Shown: positions 33,264-41,716 of the stretch, in pieces | Position numbering within the stretch: the first letter of the stretch is position 1 | How the letters are laid out: every line of letters begins with the position of its first letter | Translations under genes and position numbers: made by a program | Notes under the pieces: model-generated | Database searches by the model: none | What the model saw: the letters and a program-made list of their open reading frames with translations, nothing else | Told to the model about the DNA's origin: nothing | From: Acidimicrobiia bacterium | GTDB taxonomy: Bacteria; Actinomycetota; Acidimicrobiia; Acidimicrobiales; AC-14 | Reading direction: 5' to 3' | DNA: 64,000 bases | NCBI GenBank assembly: GCA_023264995.1 | Contig: JAHFUR010000017.1 | Span: 1 to 64,000, forward strand

Positions 33264-34145
33264 ATGGCGCTCCGCGAGGTGGAGGGCGACGCCGGCTTGG
33301 ACCTCGGCGAGGTCCTCGGGCCGAGCAGCGAGATCGCCACCCGCCGGCCGCTGTCCGGCTGGCGGCGGGTGCTGGCCGGCCTGGCCCTCCCGGCCGTCCT
33401 GCTGGCCACGTGGGCCGTGCTGAGCGGTACCGGGGTGCTGTCCGACCGTATCTTCCCGTCGCCCGGCGACCTGGCCCACAGCGCCCACGACTTTGTCGCC
33501 GCGCCGCGCCGGGCGCCGGTCCCCGGTGTCGTCCCGTTCAAGGGCGCGGCGGTCCGTCACATCCGGGCCAGTGTCGGCCGCTGGGCGCAGGGGTACGCCA
33601 TTGCCGTCTGCGTCGGGCTGCCCCTCGGCCTGGGCCTTGGGCTCTCCCGATGGATGGCGGCCGCCCTCGACCCGCTCTACCAGGCCGTGCGCTCCGTGCC
33701 GATCACGGCCTGGCTGCCGATCGCCCTGGTGTGGTTCGGCCTGGGTGAGGGGGCAGCCCGGTTCCTGATCTTCATCGGGGCCGTCTCGCCGATCGTGGTG
33801 GCCACCGCCGACAGCACGGCGCGCGTCCCCCGCCAGCTGGTGGACACCGCCCGCATGCTCGGTACCCGGCCCCGTGACCTGGCCCGCCGGGTCTACCTCC
33901 CCGCCGCCCTCCCCGGCATCGTCACCGGCCTGCGGCTCGGGCTGACCCTCGGCTGGACGAGCGTGATCGTCGCCGAGCTGTCCGGGTCGACGAGCGGCCT
34001 GGGCGCCATGATGTTCGCGGCCCGGGAGGTCACCCGCCTCGACCAGATCATCATCGGGATGGCCACCTTCGGGATCATCGGCCTGGTGGGCGACGTGCTC
34101 CTGCGCACGGTCGCCCGACCGTTCGTCCGGTGGGCCGACGCCTGA
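33264..34145 (+). CDS. SsuC/TauC-like ABC permease
   Basis: 293 residues with a polar N-terminus of about 30 and then six or so membrane helices. The docking loop TARMLGTRPRDLARRVYLPAAL is the EAA-type sequence of this permease family. SVPITAWLPIALVWFGLGEG is the typical SsuC/TauC stretch before it. The ATG follows the binding-protein stop by four bases. It imports the ligand delivered by the lipoprotein, together with the ATPase encoded next. Confidence 0.92.
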   Translation: MALREVEGDAGLDLGEVLGPSSEIATRRPLSGWRRVLAGLALPAVLLATWAVLSGTGVLSDRIFPSPGDLAHSAHDFVAAPRRAPVPGVVPFKGAAVRHIRASVGRWAQGYAIAVCVGLPLGLGLGLSRWMAAALDPLYQAVRSVPITAWLPIALVWFGLGEGAARFLIFIGAVSPIVVATADSTARVPRQLVDTARMLGTRPRDLARRVYLPAALPGIVTGLRLGLTLGWTSVIVAELSGSTSGLGAMMFAAREVTRLDQIIIGMATFGIIGLVGDVLLRTVARPFVRWADA

Positions 34146-34155
34146 GCCGAGCCCG

Positions 34156-34902
34156 ATGAACCAGCCGGCGGCCCTCGCCGCCACCGGCGTGACCAAGGCG
34201 TACGGCCGGCAGGAGGTGCTGAGCGGCATCGACCTCGCCGTGGCCGCCGGCGAGGTGCTCGCCGTGCTCGGCCCGAGCGGGTGCGGGAAGTCCACGCTCC
34301 TGCGGGTGCTCGCCGGCCTGGAGCGGCCGGACCAGGGCCGGGTCGAGGCGGGCGGGGCCGCGGTCACCCGCCCGTCACCGGAACGGCCGATGGTCGTCCA
34401 GGGCTCGACGCTTTTCCCCTGGCTGTCCCTGCGGGACAACCTGGCGTGGGGGCCGCGTGCCCTCGGGGACCGCAAGGCCGGCGCCATCGTCGACGAGCTG
34501 CTCGAGGCCACCGGGCTCACCGGTTCGGCCGACCTGCTCCCCCGCCAGCTCTCCGGGGGCATGCGCCAGCGGGCCGCCATCGCCCAGGTGCTGGCCAACG
34601 GGCCGCCGCTGCTCCTGCTCGACGAGCCGTTCGGGGCCCTCGACGCCCAAACCCGCCTGCGGATGCAGGAGTGGCTGATCGGCCTGCTCGCCGACCGGGC
34701 CACGGCCACGGTCCTGGTCACCCACGACGTCGAAGAGGCCCTCCTCCTCGGCCACCGCCTCCTCCGGCTCTCCCATCGCCCGGCCCGTGTCGTCGACGAG
34801 GTGCGGGTCGACCTGGCGCCGCCTCGGGGCCGGGCCACCCTGACCGATCCCCGGTTCGTAGCCCTCAAGGCCTCCGTCCTGGCCCAGGTGCTCGATGCCT
34901 GA
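34156..34902 (+). CDS. SsuB/TauB-like ABC ATPase
   Basis: 248 residues. Walker A is GPSGCGKST, the Q-loop region VVQGSTLFPWLSL, the signature LSGGMRQR, Walker B LLLLDEPFGALDA and the H-loop VTHDVEEALLLG. This matches the nitrate/sulfonate/taurine ATPase group. The gene lies ten bases after the permease. Its 3' end is overlapped by the methyltransferase start. Confidence 0.94.
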   Translation: MNQPAALAATGVTKAYGRQEVLSGIDLAVAAGEVLAVLGPSGCGKSTLLRVLAGLERPDQGRVEAGGAAVTRPSPERPMVVQGSTLFPWLSLRDNLAWGPRALGDRKAGAIVDELLEATGLTGSADLLPRQLSGGMRQRAAIAQVLANGPPLLLLDEPFGALDAQTRLRMQEWLIGLLADRATATVLVTHDVEEALLLGHRLLRLSHRPARVVDEVRVDLAPPRGRATLTDPRFVALKASVLAQVLDA

Positions 34903-35662
34903 GGCGGCTCACGTCGAGCGGTGGTCCCGGTACGTCGCCGAGTACCACGAAGCCCATCCGGGCATCACCGAGGACCTCCTGACCGCCGCCTGCGATGACA
35001 CCGGCCGGTCGCCTTACGACTGGCTGGTCGAAGCGGTCCCCGCAAGCGCCACGACCGTCATCGACCTGGCCTGTGGGAGCATGCCGCTGGCCCGTCGGCT
35101 TGCGCCCCGGCGGGTGGTCGGGGTCGACCAGTCGCCCGGTGAGCTGTCGCGTGCCGCCGCTGGGCCGGGCTGGCCGGTGCGGGGCCGGGCCTCGGCACTC
35201 CCCGTCGCTGACGGCGCCGCCGGCGCCGTCGTGTGCTCGATGGCCCTGATGCTGCTCCACCCCCTCGAGCCGGTGCTGCGCGAGGTGGCCCGGGCCCTGG
35301 GCGCCGGCGGCACGTTCGCCGCCACCGTCCCGGTCCGGGCTGCGACGCCGGCGGCGTCGCCCTTCGGCCGGGTCCTGGCCGCCCTGGGCCAGGACGGGGA
35401 GCCCTACCCGGAGGCCCTCGACGGCCCGACCCTGGCGCCGCGGTTGGCGTCGGCCGGCCTGGGCCTGCGTTCGGACGAGACGACCACCTTTCGCCGGGAC
35501 GTGGACGGTCCCGCCGACGCCGAGCGGGTGGTCCGGTCGTTCTACGCCCCCGGCGCCGGCCCCACGCGCGTGGCCGCGGCCGTCGACGAGCTCCGCGACC
35601 AGCTCCGGGCCGGGCCGGTCGCCATCGACTACCGCGTGCGCCGGCTGGTGGCGCGACGATGA
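34895..35662 (+). CDS. Class I SAM-dependent methyltransferase
   Basis: 255 residues. The SAM-binding motif is VIDLACGSMPLARRL (about 52-66), then VVGVDQSPGEL and a post-motif AAGAVVCSMALMLLHPLEPVLREVARAL, as in small-molecule methyltransferases of the Methyltransf_11 type. The substrate is unknown. The ATG lies inside the ATPase gene (8-bp overlap) and its stop overlaps the next ATG (ATGA), so it belongs to the same uptake operon. Confidence 0.87.
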   Translation: MPEAAHVERWSRYVAEYHEAHPGITEDLLTAACDDTGRSPYDWLVEAVPASATTVIDLACGSMPLARRLAPRRVVGVDQSPGELSRAAAGPGWPVRGRASALPVADGAAGAVVCSMALMLLHPLEPVLREVARALGAGGTFAATVPVRAATPAASPFGRVLAALGQDGEPYPEALDGPTLAPRLASAGLGLRSDETTTFRRDVDGPADAERVVRSFYAPGAGPTRVAAAVDELRDQLRAGPVAIDYRVRRLVARR

Positions 35663-36819
35663 CGGCGATGACGCAATGGCCGGCCGTCCGACTCCTCGCC
35701 GAGGCCGTGGCGCCGCGGTCGGGGGCCATCGAAGCCGCCGGCCGGCTCCCCGCCGACGTGGTGGCCGACCTCCGGGCCAGCGGCATCCCCGCCCTGTGGC
35801 TCCCCGCCGAGCTCGGGGGCGCCGAGGCTGCCGCCGTCGACGTGGTCGACATGGTCGGCACCCTGGCCGCGGCCGACGGCTCCGCCGGCTGGTGCGCCGC
35901 GGTCGCGGTCGGCACCAACGCCGTCGCCGCCTACCTTCCCGCCGGCGGGGCCCGGGAGATCTTCGCCAGCCCCGCGGTACTGAGCGGCGGCTCCTTCAAC
36001 CCGGCGGGCCGGGCCACCGTCGACGGTGACGGCACGCTCCGGCTGCGCGGGCGGTGGGGCTTCGGTAGCGGCGTCTCGCACTCGGACTGGATGGCCGGCG
36101 CCTGCCTGCTCGTGGACGCCGACGGGGAGCTGCTCCTCTCCCCCGAGGGGCGGCCGGAGGCCCGGCTGGCGTTCTTCCCCGCCGCCGACGTCACGGTCCA
36201 CGACACCTGGCACACCTCGGGCCTGCGGGCCACCGCCAGCCACGACTACGAGGTCGTCGACCTGGAGGTGCCCGCGCCGCACACGATGACCTTCGCGTTC
36301 TCGCCCTGGGCGGCCGGTGCCATGTGGCGGATGCCGCCGATGCCCCTGTTCTTCGCCCCCCTCGCCGCCGTCGCCATCGGCATCGCCCGCGGCGCGGTCG
36401 ACGACCTCATCGCCCTGGCCCGGACCAAGACGCCCTACCGCAGCGCCCGCCGGCTGGCCGAGCGCGACGTCGCCCAGGCCATGGTGGCCCAGGCCGATGC
36501 CGCCACCCGGTCGGCTCGGGCCTTCCTGGTGGAGACCCTCGACGGGTTGGCGGCCGCAGCAGCCGCGGGCAAGGAGGTCAGTGTGCAGGAGCGGGCCGTC
36601 GCCCGGCTGGCCGTGGTCAACGCCGCCCAGGCCGGGCGTACCGCGGTCGACCTGTGCTTCGAGGCGGCCGGCACGACCGCCCTGTTCGAGGACCACCCGC
36701 TGCAGCGCCGCCACCGCGACATCCACGCCATCGGCCAGCACGTGGTCCTGGCGTTCCCCGGGCTGGAGACCGTGGGACGGGTCCTGTTCGGGCTGGAGCC
36801 CGATACCCCGCTGCTGTAG
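35659..36819 (+). CDS. Acyl-CoA-dehydrogenase-fold flavin monooxygenase (DszC/HsaA-like)
   Basis: 386 residues with the three-part acyl-CoA dehydrogenase fold: an N-terminal helical part (GIPALWLPAELGGAEA), a central beta domain (RLRGRWGFGSGVSHSDW) and C-terminal helices (DLCFEAAGTTALFEDHPLQRRHRDIHAIGQH). The catalytic Glu of true dehydrogenases is not evident, and the C-terminal pattern matches two-component flavin monooxygenases such as DszC, SfnB or HsaA. At the end of an SsuABC-like operon it could oxidise an imported sulfur or aromatic compound with reduced flavin. No flavin reductase is next to it. Confidence 0.8.
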   Translation: MTAMTQWPAVRLLAEAVAPRSGAIEAAGRLPADVVADLRASGIPALWLPAELGGAEAAAVDVVDMVGTLAAADGSAGWCAAVAVGTNAVAAYLPAGGAREIFASPAVLSGGSFNPAGRATVDGDGTLRLRGRWGFGSGVSHSDWMAGACLLVDADGELLLSPEGRPEARLAFFPAADVTVHDTWHTSGLRATASHDYEVVDLEVPAPHTMTFAFSPWAAGAMWRMPPMPLFFAPLAAVAIGIARGAVDDLIALARTKTPYRSARRLAERDVAQAMVAQADAATRSARAFLVETLDGLAAAAAAGKEVSVQERAVARLAVVNAAQAGRTAVDLCFEAAGTTALFEDHPLQRRHRDIHAIGQHVVLAFPGLETVGRVLFGLEPDTPLL

Positions 36820-36822
36820 CGG

Positions 36823-37089
36823 TCAGGCCGGCGAGTCAGCCGCTTGAAGCCGGGAGTCCACCCGCTCCTGCACGAGGGTGACCACGTCGCCGAAGGTGCG
36901 CACGCACCCCAGGACCTCCTCGGGCAGGGCGATGTCGAACTCGTCCTCGAGGACCATGGCCATCTCGATGGCGGCGAGGGAGTCGACACACAGATCCTCG
37001 CCCAGACGGGCATCGGGCCGGAGACGGCCGGGGTCGACGTCGAGGTGGAGGGCCACGACACTGCGCACGCGCGGCTCAGTGTCGCTCAT
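36823..37089 (-). CDS. Acyl carrier protein
   Basis: 88 residues. The phosphopantetheine attachment site is S37 in CVDSLAAIEM, followed by EDEFDIALPEEV, typical of type II carrier proteins. The ATG at 37089 overlaps the stop of the adjacent acyl ligase gene (ATGA), so it is probably the carrier loaded by that ligase or extended by the ketosynthase at 39118. It is not in a primary fatty-acid operon. It converges with the monooxygenase gene. Confidence 0.9.
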   Translation of the reverse strand: MSDTEPRVRSVVALHLDVDPGRLRPDARLGEDLCVDSLAAIEMAMVLEDEFDIALPEEVLGCVRTFGDVVTLVQERVDSRLQAADSPA

Positions 37090-38705
37090 CGGGCTGCTTC
37101 TCGGACCGACGTCGCCTGTAGTTCCAGTTCCATGCTCTCCCTCAGTGCCAACTTGTCGATCTTTCCAGTCCGGTTGCGGGGGATCACGTCGACGATGCGG
37201 ACGTGACGGGGGACCGCGTAGTCCGCCATGTGGGCGGCCACCCATTGCTGCACCGTCGGCACGTCCACGGTGCGCCCAGTGGCGGGGACCACGTAGGTGG
37301 CCACCGACTCATAGGCCAGGCGGTCGGGCACGCCGAACACTGCGGCTTCGGCGATGTCGGGGTGGGTCACGAGGAGGTACTCGAGCTCGACGGAGTACAC
37401 CTTGTTCCCTCCCCGCATGATCATGTCCTTCTTGCGGTCGAGGATGAAGACGTAGCCCTCGTCGTCGACCTTGGCGTAGTCACCGGTGTGCAACCACCCG
37501 CCGGTGATGGCCGCGTCGGTGGCCGTCGGGTCGCCGTAGTAGCCGAGGGTGACCATCGGGCCCCGCACCAGCAGCTCCCCGGGCTGGCCCACCGGCACGT
37601 CGTGGCCGTCGTCGTCGACGACCCGCACGTCGGCGCAGGGCAGGGGCCGGCCGACCGAGCCGGGCTTCCGGCGGAACTCCGCGTCCAGGAGGATGGTGGC
37701 CGGCGAGTGCGTCTCGGTGAGCCCGTAGGCGTCGTACAACCGGAGCTGGGGCATGCGCTGGCGCAGGGCGGCGATGGTGGAGATCGGCACCGGTGACCCG
37801 CCGAACGCGCCGATCTCGACGTGGGCCAGCGCCGGCCACCCGAAGCCAGGGTCGCGCAGCAGGAGGGGCCAGATCGAGGGGACGACCATCAGGTAGGTGA
37901 TACGGCGCCGACCGATGAGCTGGACGAGCTCGCGGGGCACAACCTCGGCCACGGTGACTGACGTGCCGCCGACCAGCATCATGGGCGTGACCTGGGCCAC
38001 GTGGCCGGTCACGTAGTACAGGGGGAAGACGATGGCCGTACGGTCCGCGGCGGTCAGGGCCAGCGTGCGCACGTAGGCGATGGCGGAGTGCATCGTCCCC
38101 CGGTGGATGAGCCGGCTGGCCTTCGGCCGGCCGGTGGTGCCCGAGGTGTAGATCACGCCATAGGTGCTGTCCTCGTCGGGGAAGGCCACCGCGTCTCCTC
38201 GCCAGGGCCGCCGGCGCCCGGTGAGGTGGTCGCCGACCTCGCGCACCCGGTCGGCCGGCATCCCGGCTTCAGCCCCGGCCCGGCGGAGACCGTCGATGAA
38301 GTCGGGGTGGCCCACGGCCAGCGATGGGCCGGAGTGGGCCAACATGTAGGCCCACTGGGTGGGTGAGAGCCGGGTGGACAAGCCGACGAACACCAGGCCG
38401 GCCCGGGCCGCGGCCCAGATGGCGACGACGATGTCGAGCCCGTTGCGCAGGCAGACGGCCAGGCGGTCGCCGGCCACCAGGCCCTCCTCGACCAGCCGTT
38501 CGGCCGCGCCCTCCACCAGTTCGGCCAGCTCGGCGTAGGTGACGTCGCCCTCGGGGGTCTCGAGGGCGACGGCCTCGGGGAACAGGCGTACCGCCCGGTC
38601 GAGGGCCTCGACGATCGTGCGAGGCCGGCCCGGGTAGCAGCGGACCTCGCCGGCGGGCGACGCCTCCAGGACCAGGCTCCCGGAGGCCTCGGCCGTCGTC
38701 AGCAC
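37086..38705 (-). CDS. Acyl-CoA/acyl-ACP ligase (ANL superfamily)
   Basis: 539 residues from the GTG at 38705, which overlaps the ArsR stop; the longer open frame upstream is a shadow of that gene. The AMP-binding signature is VIYTSGTTGRPKAS, with YDAYGLTETHSP, WLHTGDYAKVDDEG, DRKKDMIMRGGNKVYSVELE and the C-terminal catalytic lysine in NRTGKIDKLALRE. With a dedicated carrier protein downstream it may load an acid onto ACP rather than CoA. The substrate is unknown. Confidence 0.87.
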   Translation of the reverse strand: MLTTAEASGSLVLEASPAGEVRCYPGRPRTIVEALDRAVRLFPEAVALETPEGDVTYAELAELVEGAAERLVEEGLVAGDRLAVCLRNGLDIVVAIWAAARAGLVFVGLSTRLSPTQWAYMLAHSGPSLAVGHPDFIDGLRRAGAEAGMPADRVREVGDHLTGRRRPWRGDAVAFPDEDSTYGVIYTSGTTGRPKASRLIHRGTMHSAIAYVRTLALTAADRTAIVFPLYYVTGHVAQVTPMMLVGGTSVTVAEVVPRELVQLIGRRRITYLMVVPSIWPLLLRDPGFGWPALAHVEIGAFGGSPVPISTIAALRQRMPQLRLYDAYGLTETHSPATILLDAEFRRKPGSVGRPLPCADVRVVDDDGHDVPVGQPGELLVRGPMVTLGYYGDPTATDAAITGGWLHTGDYAKVDDEGYVFILDRKKDMIMRGGNKVYSVELEYLLVTHPDIAEAAVFGVPDRLAYESVATYVVPATGRTVDVPTVQQWVAAHMADYAVPRHVRIVDVIPRNRTGKIDKLALRESMELELQATSVREAAR

Positions 38706-39037
38706 GGGTCGTCGGCGGCGGGCCGGCCTTCGGACACCGCGCCGGAGGCACCGACCAGGCGGCCCATCGTGCGGTGCAGCTCCTTCACCCGGTCGTGGTC
38801 GGCGGCGTAGCAGGTGAACCGGCCGTTGCGGCGCTTGGTGATCAGGCCGGCGGCAAGCAGCACGGAGAGGTGGTACGCCGCCAACGGCTGGGGCAGGTCG
38901 AGGGCTTTGGCGAGGTAGCCGGCGCTGCGGGGGCCCCGGCGCAGATAGCGGAGCATGAGCAGCCGGTGGGGTTCGGCGATGACGGCCAAGTCCTCGGAGA
39001 GACTGTCCGCCTCCTTCTGTGTCACGGCGCTGACCAT
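38699..39037 (-). CDS. ArsR-family winged-helix regulator
   Basis: 112 residues from the ATG at 39037. The winged helix reads AEPHRLLMLRYLRRG, LPQPLAAYHLSVLLAAGLITKRRNG and FTCYAADH. Metal-binding Cys/His clusters are not obvious. The start is set by a TACAGT box 8 nt upstream. It is the first gene of ArsR-ligase-ACP and divergent from the ketosynthase, so it probably controls both transcripts. Confidence 0.85.
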   Translation of the reverse strand: MVSAVTQKEADSLSEDLAVIAEPHRLLMLRYLRRGPRSAGYLAKALDLPQPLAAYHLSVLLAAGLITKRRNGRFTCYAADHDRVKELHRTMGRLVGASGAVSEGRPAADDPC

Positions 39038-39045
39038 GGCGCCCA

Positions 39046-39051
39046 ACTGTA
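39046..39051 (-). promoter_or_regulatory. -10 box of the ArsR-ligase-ACP operon
   Basis: TACAGT on the minus strand with 8 nt to the ATG at 39037. Confidence 0.5.
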
Positions 39052-39086
39052 GGGGGGTGGAGGCGGGGACGCGCTCGGGACCGCAC

Positions 39087-39107
39087 ATCAACGGGCGCTG
39101 ATATCGT
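39087..39107 (+). promoter_or_regulatory. -10 box and imperfect palindrome before the ketosynthase
   Basis: TATCGT (39102-39107) precedes the GTG at 39118. ATCAAC-GGGC-GCTGAT (39087-39102; five of six arm bases pair) touches it. It is a candidate site for the divergently encoded ArsR protein. Confidence 0.4.
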
Positions 39108-39117
39108 CCGACCTGCC

Positions 39118-40353
39118 GTGACCGACGCCGACGCAACGGTCGCTCTGACGGGGATCGGGGCGATCACCCCCCTGGGTGATGCGGCCGCCACCTGGTCAGG
39201 CCTGCTGGCCGGGGGGTCGGGCCTGGTTGCCGCCCCGGCGCACCTGCGCCGGGCCGGGTGCCAGGTCGTGGGCCCGGCCGACTGGTTCGACGTCGGCGCG
39301 TTCCTCGGCCGGAACGAGGCCCGGCGCATGGGCCGTTTCAGCCAGTTCTCGGTGGCCGCCGCCGGTCTGGCCCTGGCCGACGCCGGCTTGGAGGGGTACA
39401 CCGGCGACGGCCTGGGCGTGGTCGTCCACACCGGCGCCGGCGGGCTGATCGAGGCCGAAGCCGCCGCCGGCCCGGCGGAGGCCCGGCCGACGCGGGTCAG
39501 CCCGCTGTTCACCCCCGTCTACGGGCCGAACATGGCCGCCTGCCAGCCGTCGATCGTGTTCGGGGCCACCGGCCCCGTGCTGGGAGGGGTCGGGGCCTGC
39601 GCGGCCGGCGTGCAGGCCGTCATCGACGGCTTACGGGTGCTGCAGCGCGGCGACGCCGAAGTCGTGCTGGCCGGGGCCACCGACGGCGCCCTGTCCCCCC
39701 TGATCCTGGGATCGCTGGCCAACGCCGGGGCGCTGGCGCCGGCGGGCGACGACCCGGCCTCGGCCTGCCGGCCCTACGCGCTGGGGCGGGCGGGCATGGT
39801 GGCGTCGGAGGGCGCAGCCGTGTTCGTGCTGGAGCGGCTCGACCGGGCGCGGCGGCGGGGCGCCCGGGTCCTGGCCGTGGTGGCCGGCGGGGGCAGTGCC
39901 GGCGACGCCTACCACCTGGCCGCCCCCCATCCCGAGGGGCGGGGGGCGGCGTCGGCCATGCGCCGGGCGCTGGCCGACGCCGGCGCGGTGCCCGATGAGG
40001 TCGACGCCCTCGTGGCCCACGCCACGGCCACGGTGGCCGGCGACCTCTCCGAGGCCCGGGCCCTCCGGGCCGTGTTCGGGGCGGCGCCGGCCCTGGCCGT
40101 CACCGCGCCGAAGGCCGCCCTCGGCCACGGGCTGGGTGCCGCCGGCGCCTTCGGGGTGCTGGTGGCCGCACTGGCCCTCCACCACCAGATCCTCCCGGCC
40201 ACCCGGGGCCTCACCGCCGGGGCCGTCGACCCGGAGTGCGCCTTCGACCACGTCCTCGGCGCACCCCGGGCCGGCGTGCTGCGGTCGGTGATGGTGAACG
40301 CTGCCGGCTTCGGCGGGCAGAACGCCGCCCTGCTCCTGCGGGCCGCGCCGTGA
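39118..40353 (+). CDS. Beta-ketoacyl synthase (FabF/KAS II type)
   Basis: 411 residues of the thiolase fold. The condensing triad is intact: C161 in GACAAGVQAV, H301 in VAHATATVAGD and H337 in PKAALGHGLGAAGA. Sequence outside the motifs departs from housekeeping FabF (ATATVAGD for GTSTPLND), suggesting a specialised lipid or secondary-metabolite enzyme. The divergent ligase-ACP operon supplies the likely partners. No ketoreductase or dehydratase lies beside it. Confidence 0.88.
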   Translation: MTDADATVALTGIGAITPLGDAAATWSGLLAGGSGLVAAPAHLRRAGCQVVGPADWFDVGAFLGRNEARRMGRFSQFSVAAAGLALADAGLEGYTGDGLGVVVHTGAGGLIEAEAAAGPAEARPTRVSPLFTPVYGPNMAACQPSIVFGATGPVLGGVGACAAGVQAVIDGLRVLQRGDAEVVLAGATDGALSPLILGSLANAGALAPAGDDPASACRPYALGRAGMVASEGAAVFVLERLDRARRRGARVLAVVAGGGSAGDAYHLAAPHPEGRGAASAMRRALADAGAVPDEVDALVAHATATVAGDLSEARALRAVFGAAPALAVTAPKAALGHGLGAAGAFGVLVAALALHHQILPATRGLTAGAVDPECAFDHVLGAPRAGVLRSVMVNAAGFGGQNAALLLRAAP

Positions 40354-40369
40354 CCGCTCCTGCGTCCGC

Positions 40370-40555
40370 TCAGGCCTCGGGGCCGGCCACAGGGTGCTGC
40401 CGGCGATAGGCCTCGACGTCCTCGACGAGCAGCCGCACCCGCCGGCCGATCCGATAGGCCGGGAGCGCACCCTGGTTGATCAGGCGGAGGAGGGTCGTGC
40501 GGGACACCTCCAACCGGCGGCTGGCCTGCTGCACGGATATCCATTCCGAGGGCAT
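40370..40555 (-). CDS. Excisionase/BldC-like small MerR-type DNA-binding protein
   Basis: 61 residues holding a single winged helix-turn-helix: WISVQQASRRLEVSRTTLLR, INQGALPAYRIGRRVRL and EDVEAYRRQ. Such proteins are annotated as excisionases, but no integrase or att site is nearby. The size and fold are closer to BldC, a developmental regulator that binds AT-rich direct repeats cooperatively. The only strongly AT-rich stretch in the area, with two 10-bp direct repeats, lies right before its ATG, so autoregulation is likely. Confidence 0.82.
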   Translation of the reverse strand: MPSEWISVQQASRRLEVSRTTLLRLINQGALPAYRIGRRVRLLVEDVEAYRRQHPVAGPEA

Positions 40556-40560
40556 TTTTC

Positions 40561-40580
40561 TAGTTTTTCATAGTTTTCCA
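40561..40580 (-). promoter_or_regulatory. AT-rich tandem 10-bp repeats before the BldC-like gene
   Basis: TAGTTTTTCA and TAGTTTTCCA stand head to tail on the plus strand, 5 bp from the ATG. They resemble BldC-type direct-repeat sites. TATGAA on the minus strand within them could be the -10 box. Confidence 0.5.
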
Positions 40581-40636
40581 CTCTAGGCCGGTACCGGAGC
40601 CGTGCCCTCGCGCCGCGTCGGTGGCAATGTCTGGGC

Positions 40637-41053
40637 ATGGTCGGGTACTCCGGCACGCCGCTGGCCACCAAGCTCGGGATCAAGGAGGGAGCACGGGTCG
40701 CCCTGCTCGGCGCGCCGGCGGGTTTTGACACCGTGCTGGCACCCCTGCCCGCCGGCGTCCGGATCCTGCACCGCCTCGGCCCCGACCTCGACGTCGCCCT
40801 GCTCTTCGTCACCGAACGGCGGGCCTTGGCCCGGCGCTTCCCGGCCGTCGCCGGGTCGATCACGCCCGCCGGCGGGTGCTGGGTGGCGTGGCCGAAGCGG
40901 GCGTCGAAGGTGCCCACCGACCTGACCGAGGACGTGCTGCGGGAAGTCGGGCTGCCCTTCGGCCTGGTCGACAACAAGGTCTGCGCCGTCACCGACGTGT
41001 GGTCCGGCCTGCGCTTCGTGTGGCGCCGGGAGAACCGGCCGGCGCCAGCATGA
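40637..41053 (+). CDS. DUF3052 family protein
   Basis: 138 residues starting MVGYSGTPLATKLGIKEG, the characteristic opening of the actinobacterial DUF3052 family, with FVTERRALARRFPAV, WVAWPKRASKVPTDLTED and VTDVWSGLRFVWRRE. The function is not established. The stop overlaps the next ATG (ATGA), so it is co-translated with a DedA-like membrane protein. Confidence 0.88.
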   Translation: MVGYSGTPLATKLGIKEGARVALLGAPAGFDTVLAPLPAGVRILHRLGPDLDVALLFVTERRALARRFPAVAGSITPAGGCWVAWPKRASKVPTDLTEDVLREVGLPFGLVDNKVCAVTDVWSGLRFVWRRENRPAPA

Positions 41054-41709
41054 ACGGGGGCCTGCCGGCCATTACGGCCCTGCTGATCGCCATGGAGGCG
41101 GGCGTCCCCATCCCGTTGCCCTCCGACGTCCTCCTGCTCGTGCTCGGGGAGCGGACCTCGGCGGGGCGCTTCCCGTTGTTCCTGGTGGTCCTCGCCGTCG
41201 AGCTGGTGGCCGCGGTCGGCACGGCCACCCTCTTCTACGCGGTGCGGGGCCCGGGCCGGGCCGTGCTCGACCGGTTCGGGCCGCGGATCGGCCTCACCCC
41301 CGAGCGGCTGGACCGGGCCGGTGGCCTGCTGGAGCGCCGAGGCACGGCGGCACTGCTGGTGGGTCGGGCCACGCCGGGCCTGCGCACGGTCACGGTGGTC
41401 GCCGCTGGCGGGTCGACGCTGGCGCCGCGGCGGGCCCTGCCTGCCCTCATCCTTGGCAGCAGCATCTTCGTGCAACTCCACATCGCCCTGGGCTACGTCC
41501 TCGGGCCGGCGGCCCGCGACGCCCTCGACGCGGCGAAGGGCCCGACCGTGGCCGTGCTCGCCGTACTCGCCGCCGGCGCCGTCGCCGTCTGGATCCGCCG
41601 GCGGGGCGCCCGCCAGGGCCTCCAGTCCGCCGGCGAGGCGTGCTGCCCGGCCTGCATGGCCCTGAGTGCGCTGACGCCGAAGCGGTTCTCCCTCGTCGAC
41701 CTGGGCTGA
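41050..41709 (+). CDS. DedA/VTT-family membrane protein
   Basis: 219 residues with about five hydrophobic segments. The re-entrant loop signature of the family is present: EAGVPIPLPSDVLLLVLG near the start and LLVGRATPGLRTVTVVAAGGS later. DedA proteins are linked to lipid flipping (undecaprenyl phosphate, phosphatidylethanolamine) and envelope stress. A Cys pair (EACCPAC) in the tail is unusual. The ATG overlaps the DUF3052 stop; the ORF extends upstream only as a shadow. Confidence 0.86.
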   Translation: MNGGLPAITALLIAMEAGVPIPLPSDVLLLVLGERTSAGRFPLFLVVLAVELVAAVGTATLFYAVRGPGRAVLDRFGPRIGLTPERLDRAGGLLERRGTAALLVGRATPGLRTVTVVAAGGSTLAPRRALPALILGSSIFVQLHIALGYVLGPAARDALDAAKGPTVAVLAVLAAGAVAVWIRRRGARQGLQSAGEACCPACMALSALTPKRFSLVDLG

Positions 41710-41716
41710 CCCTCCC

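Noticed and set aside
40370-40555. Excisionase marking an integrated element
   Set aside because: No integrase, att repeats or mobility genes within many kilobases; the BldC-like reading fits better.
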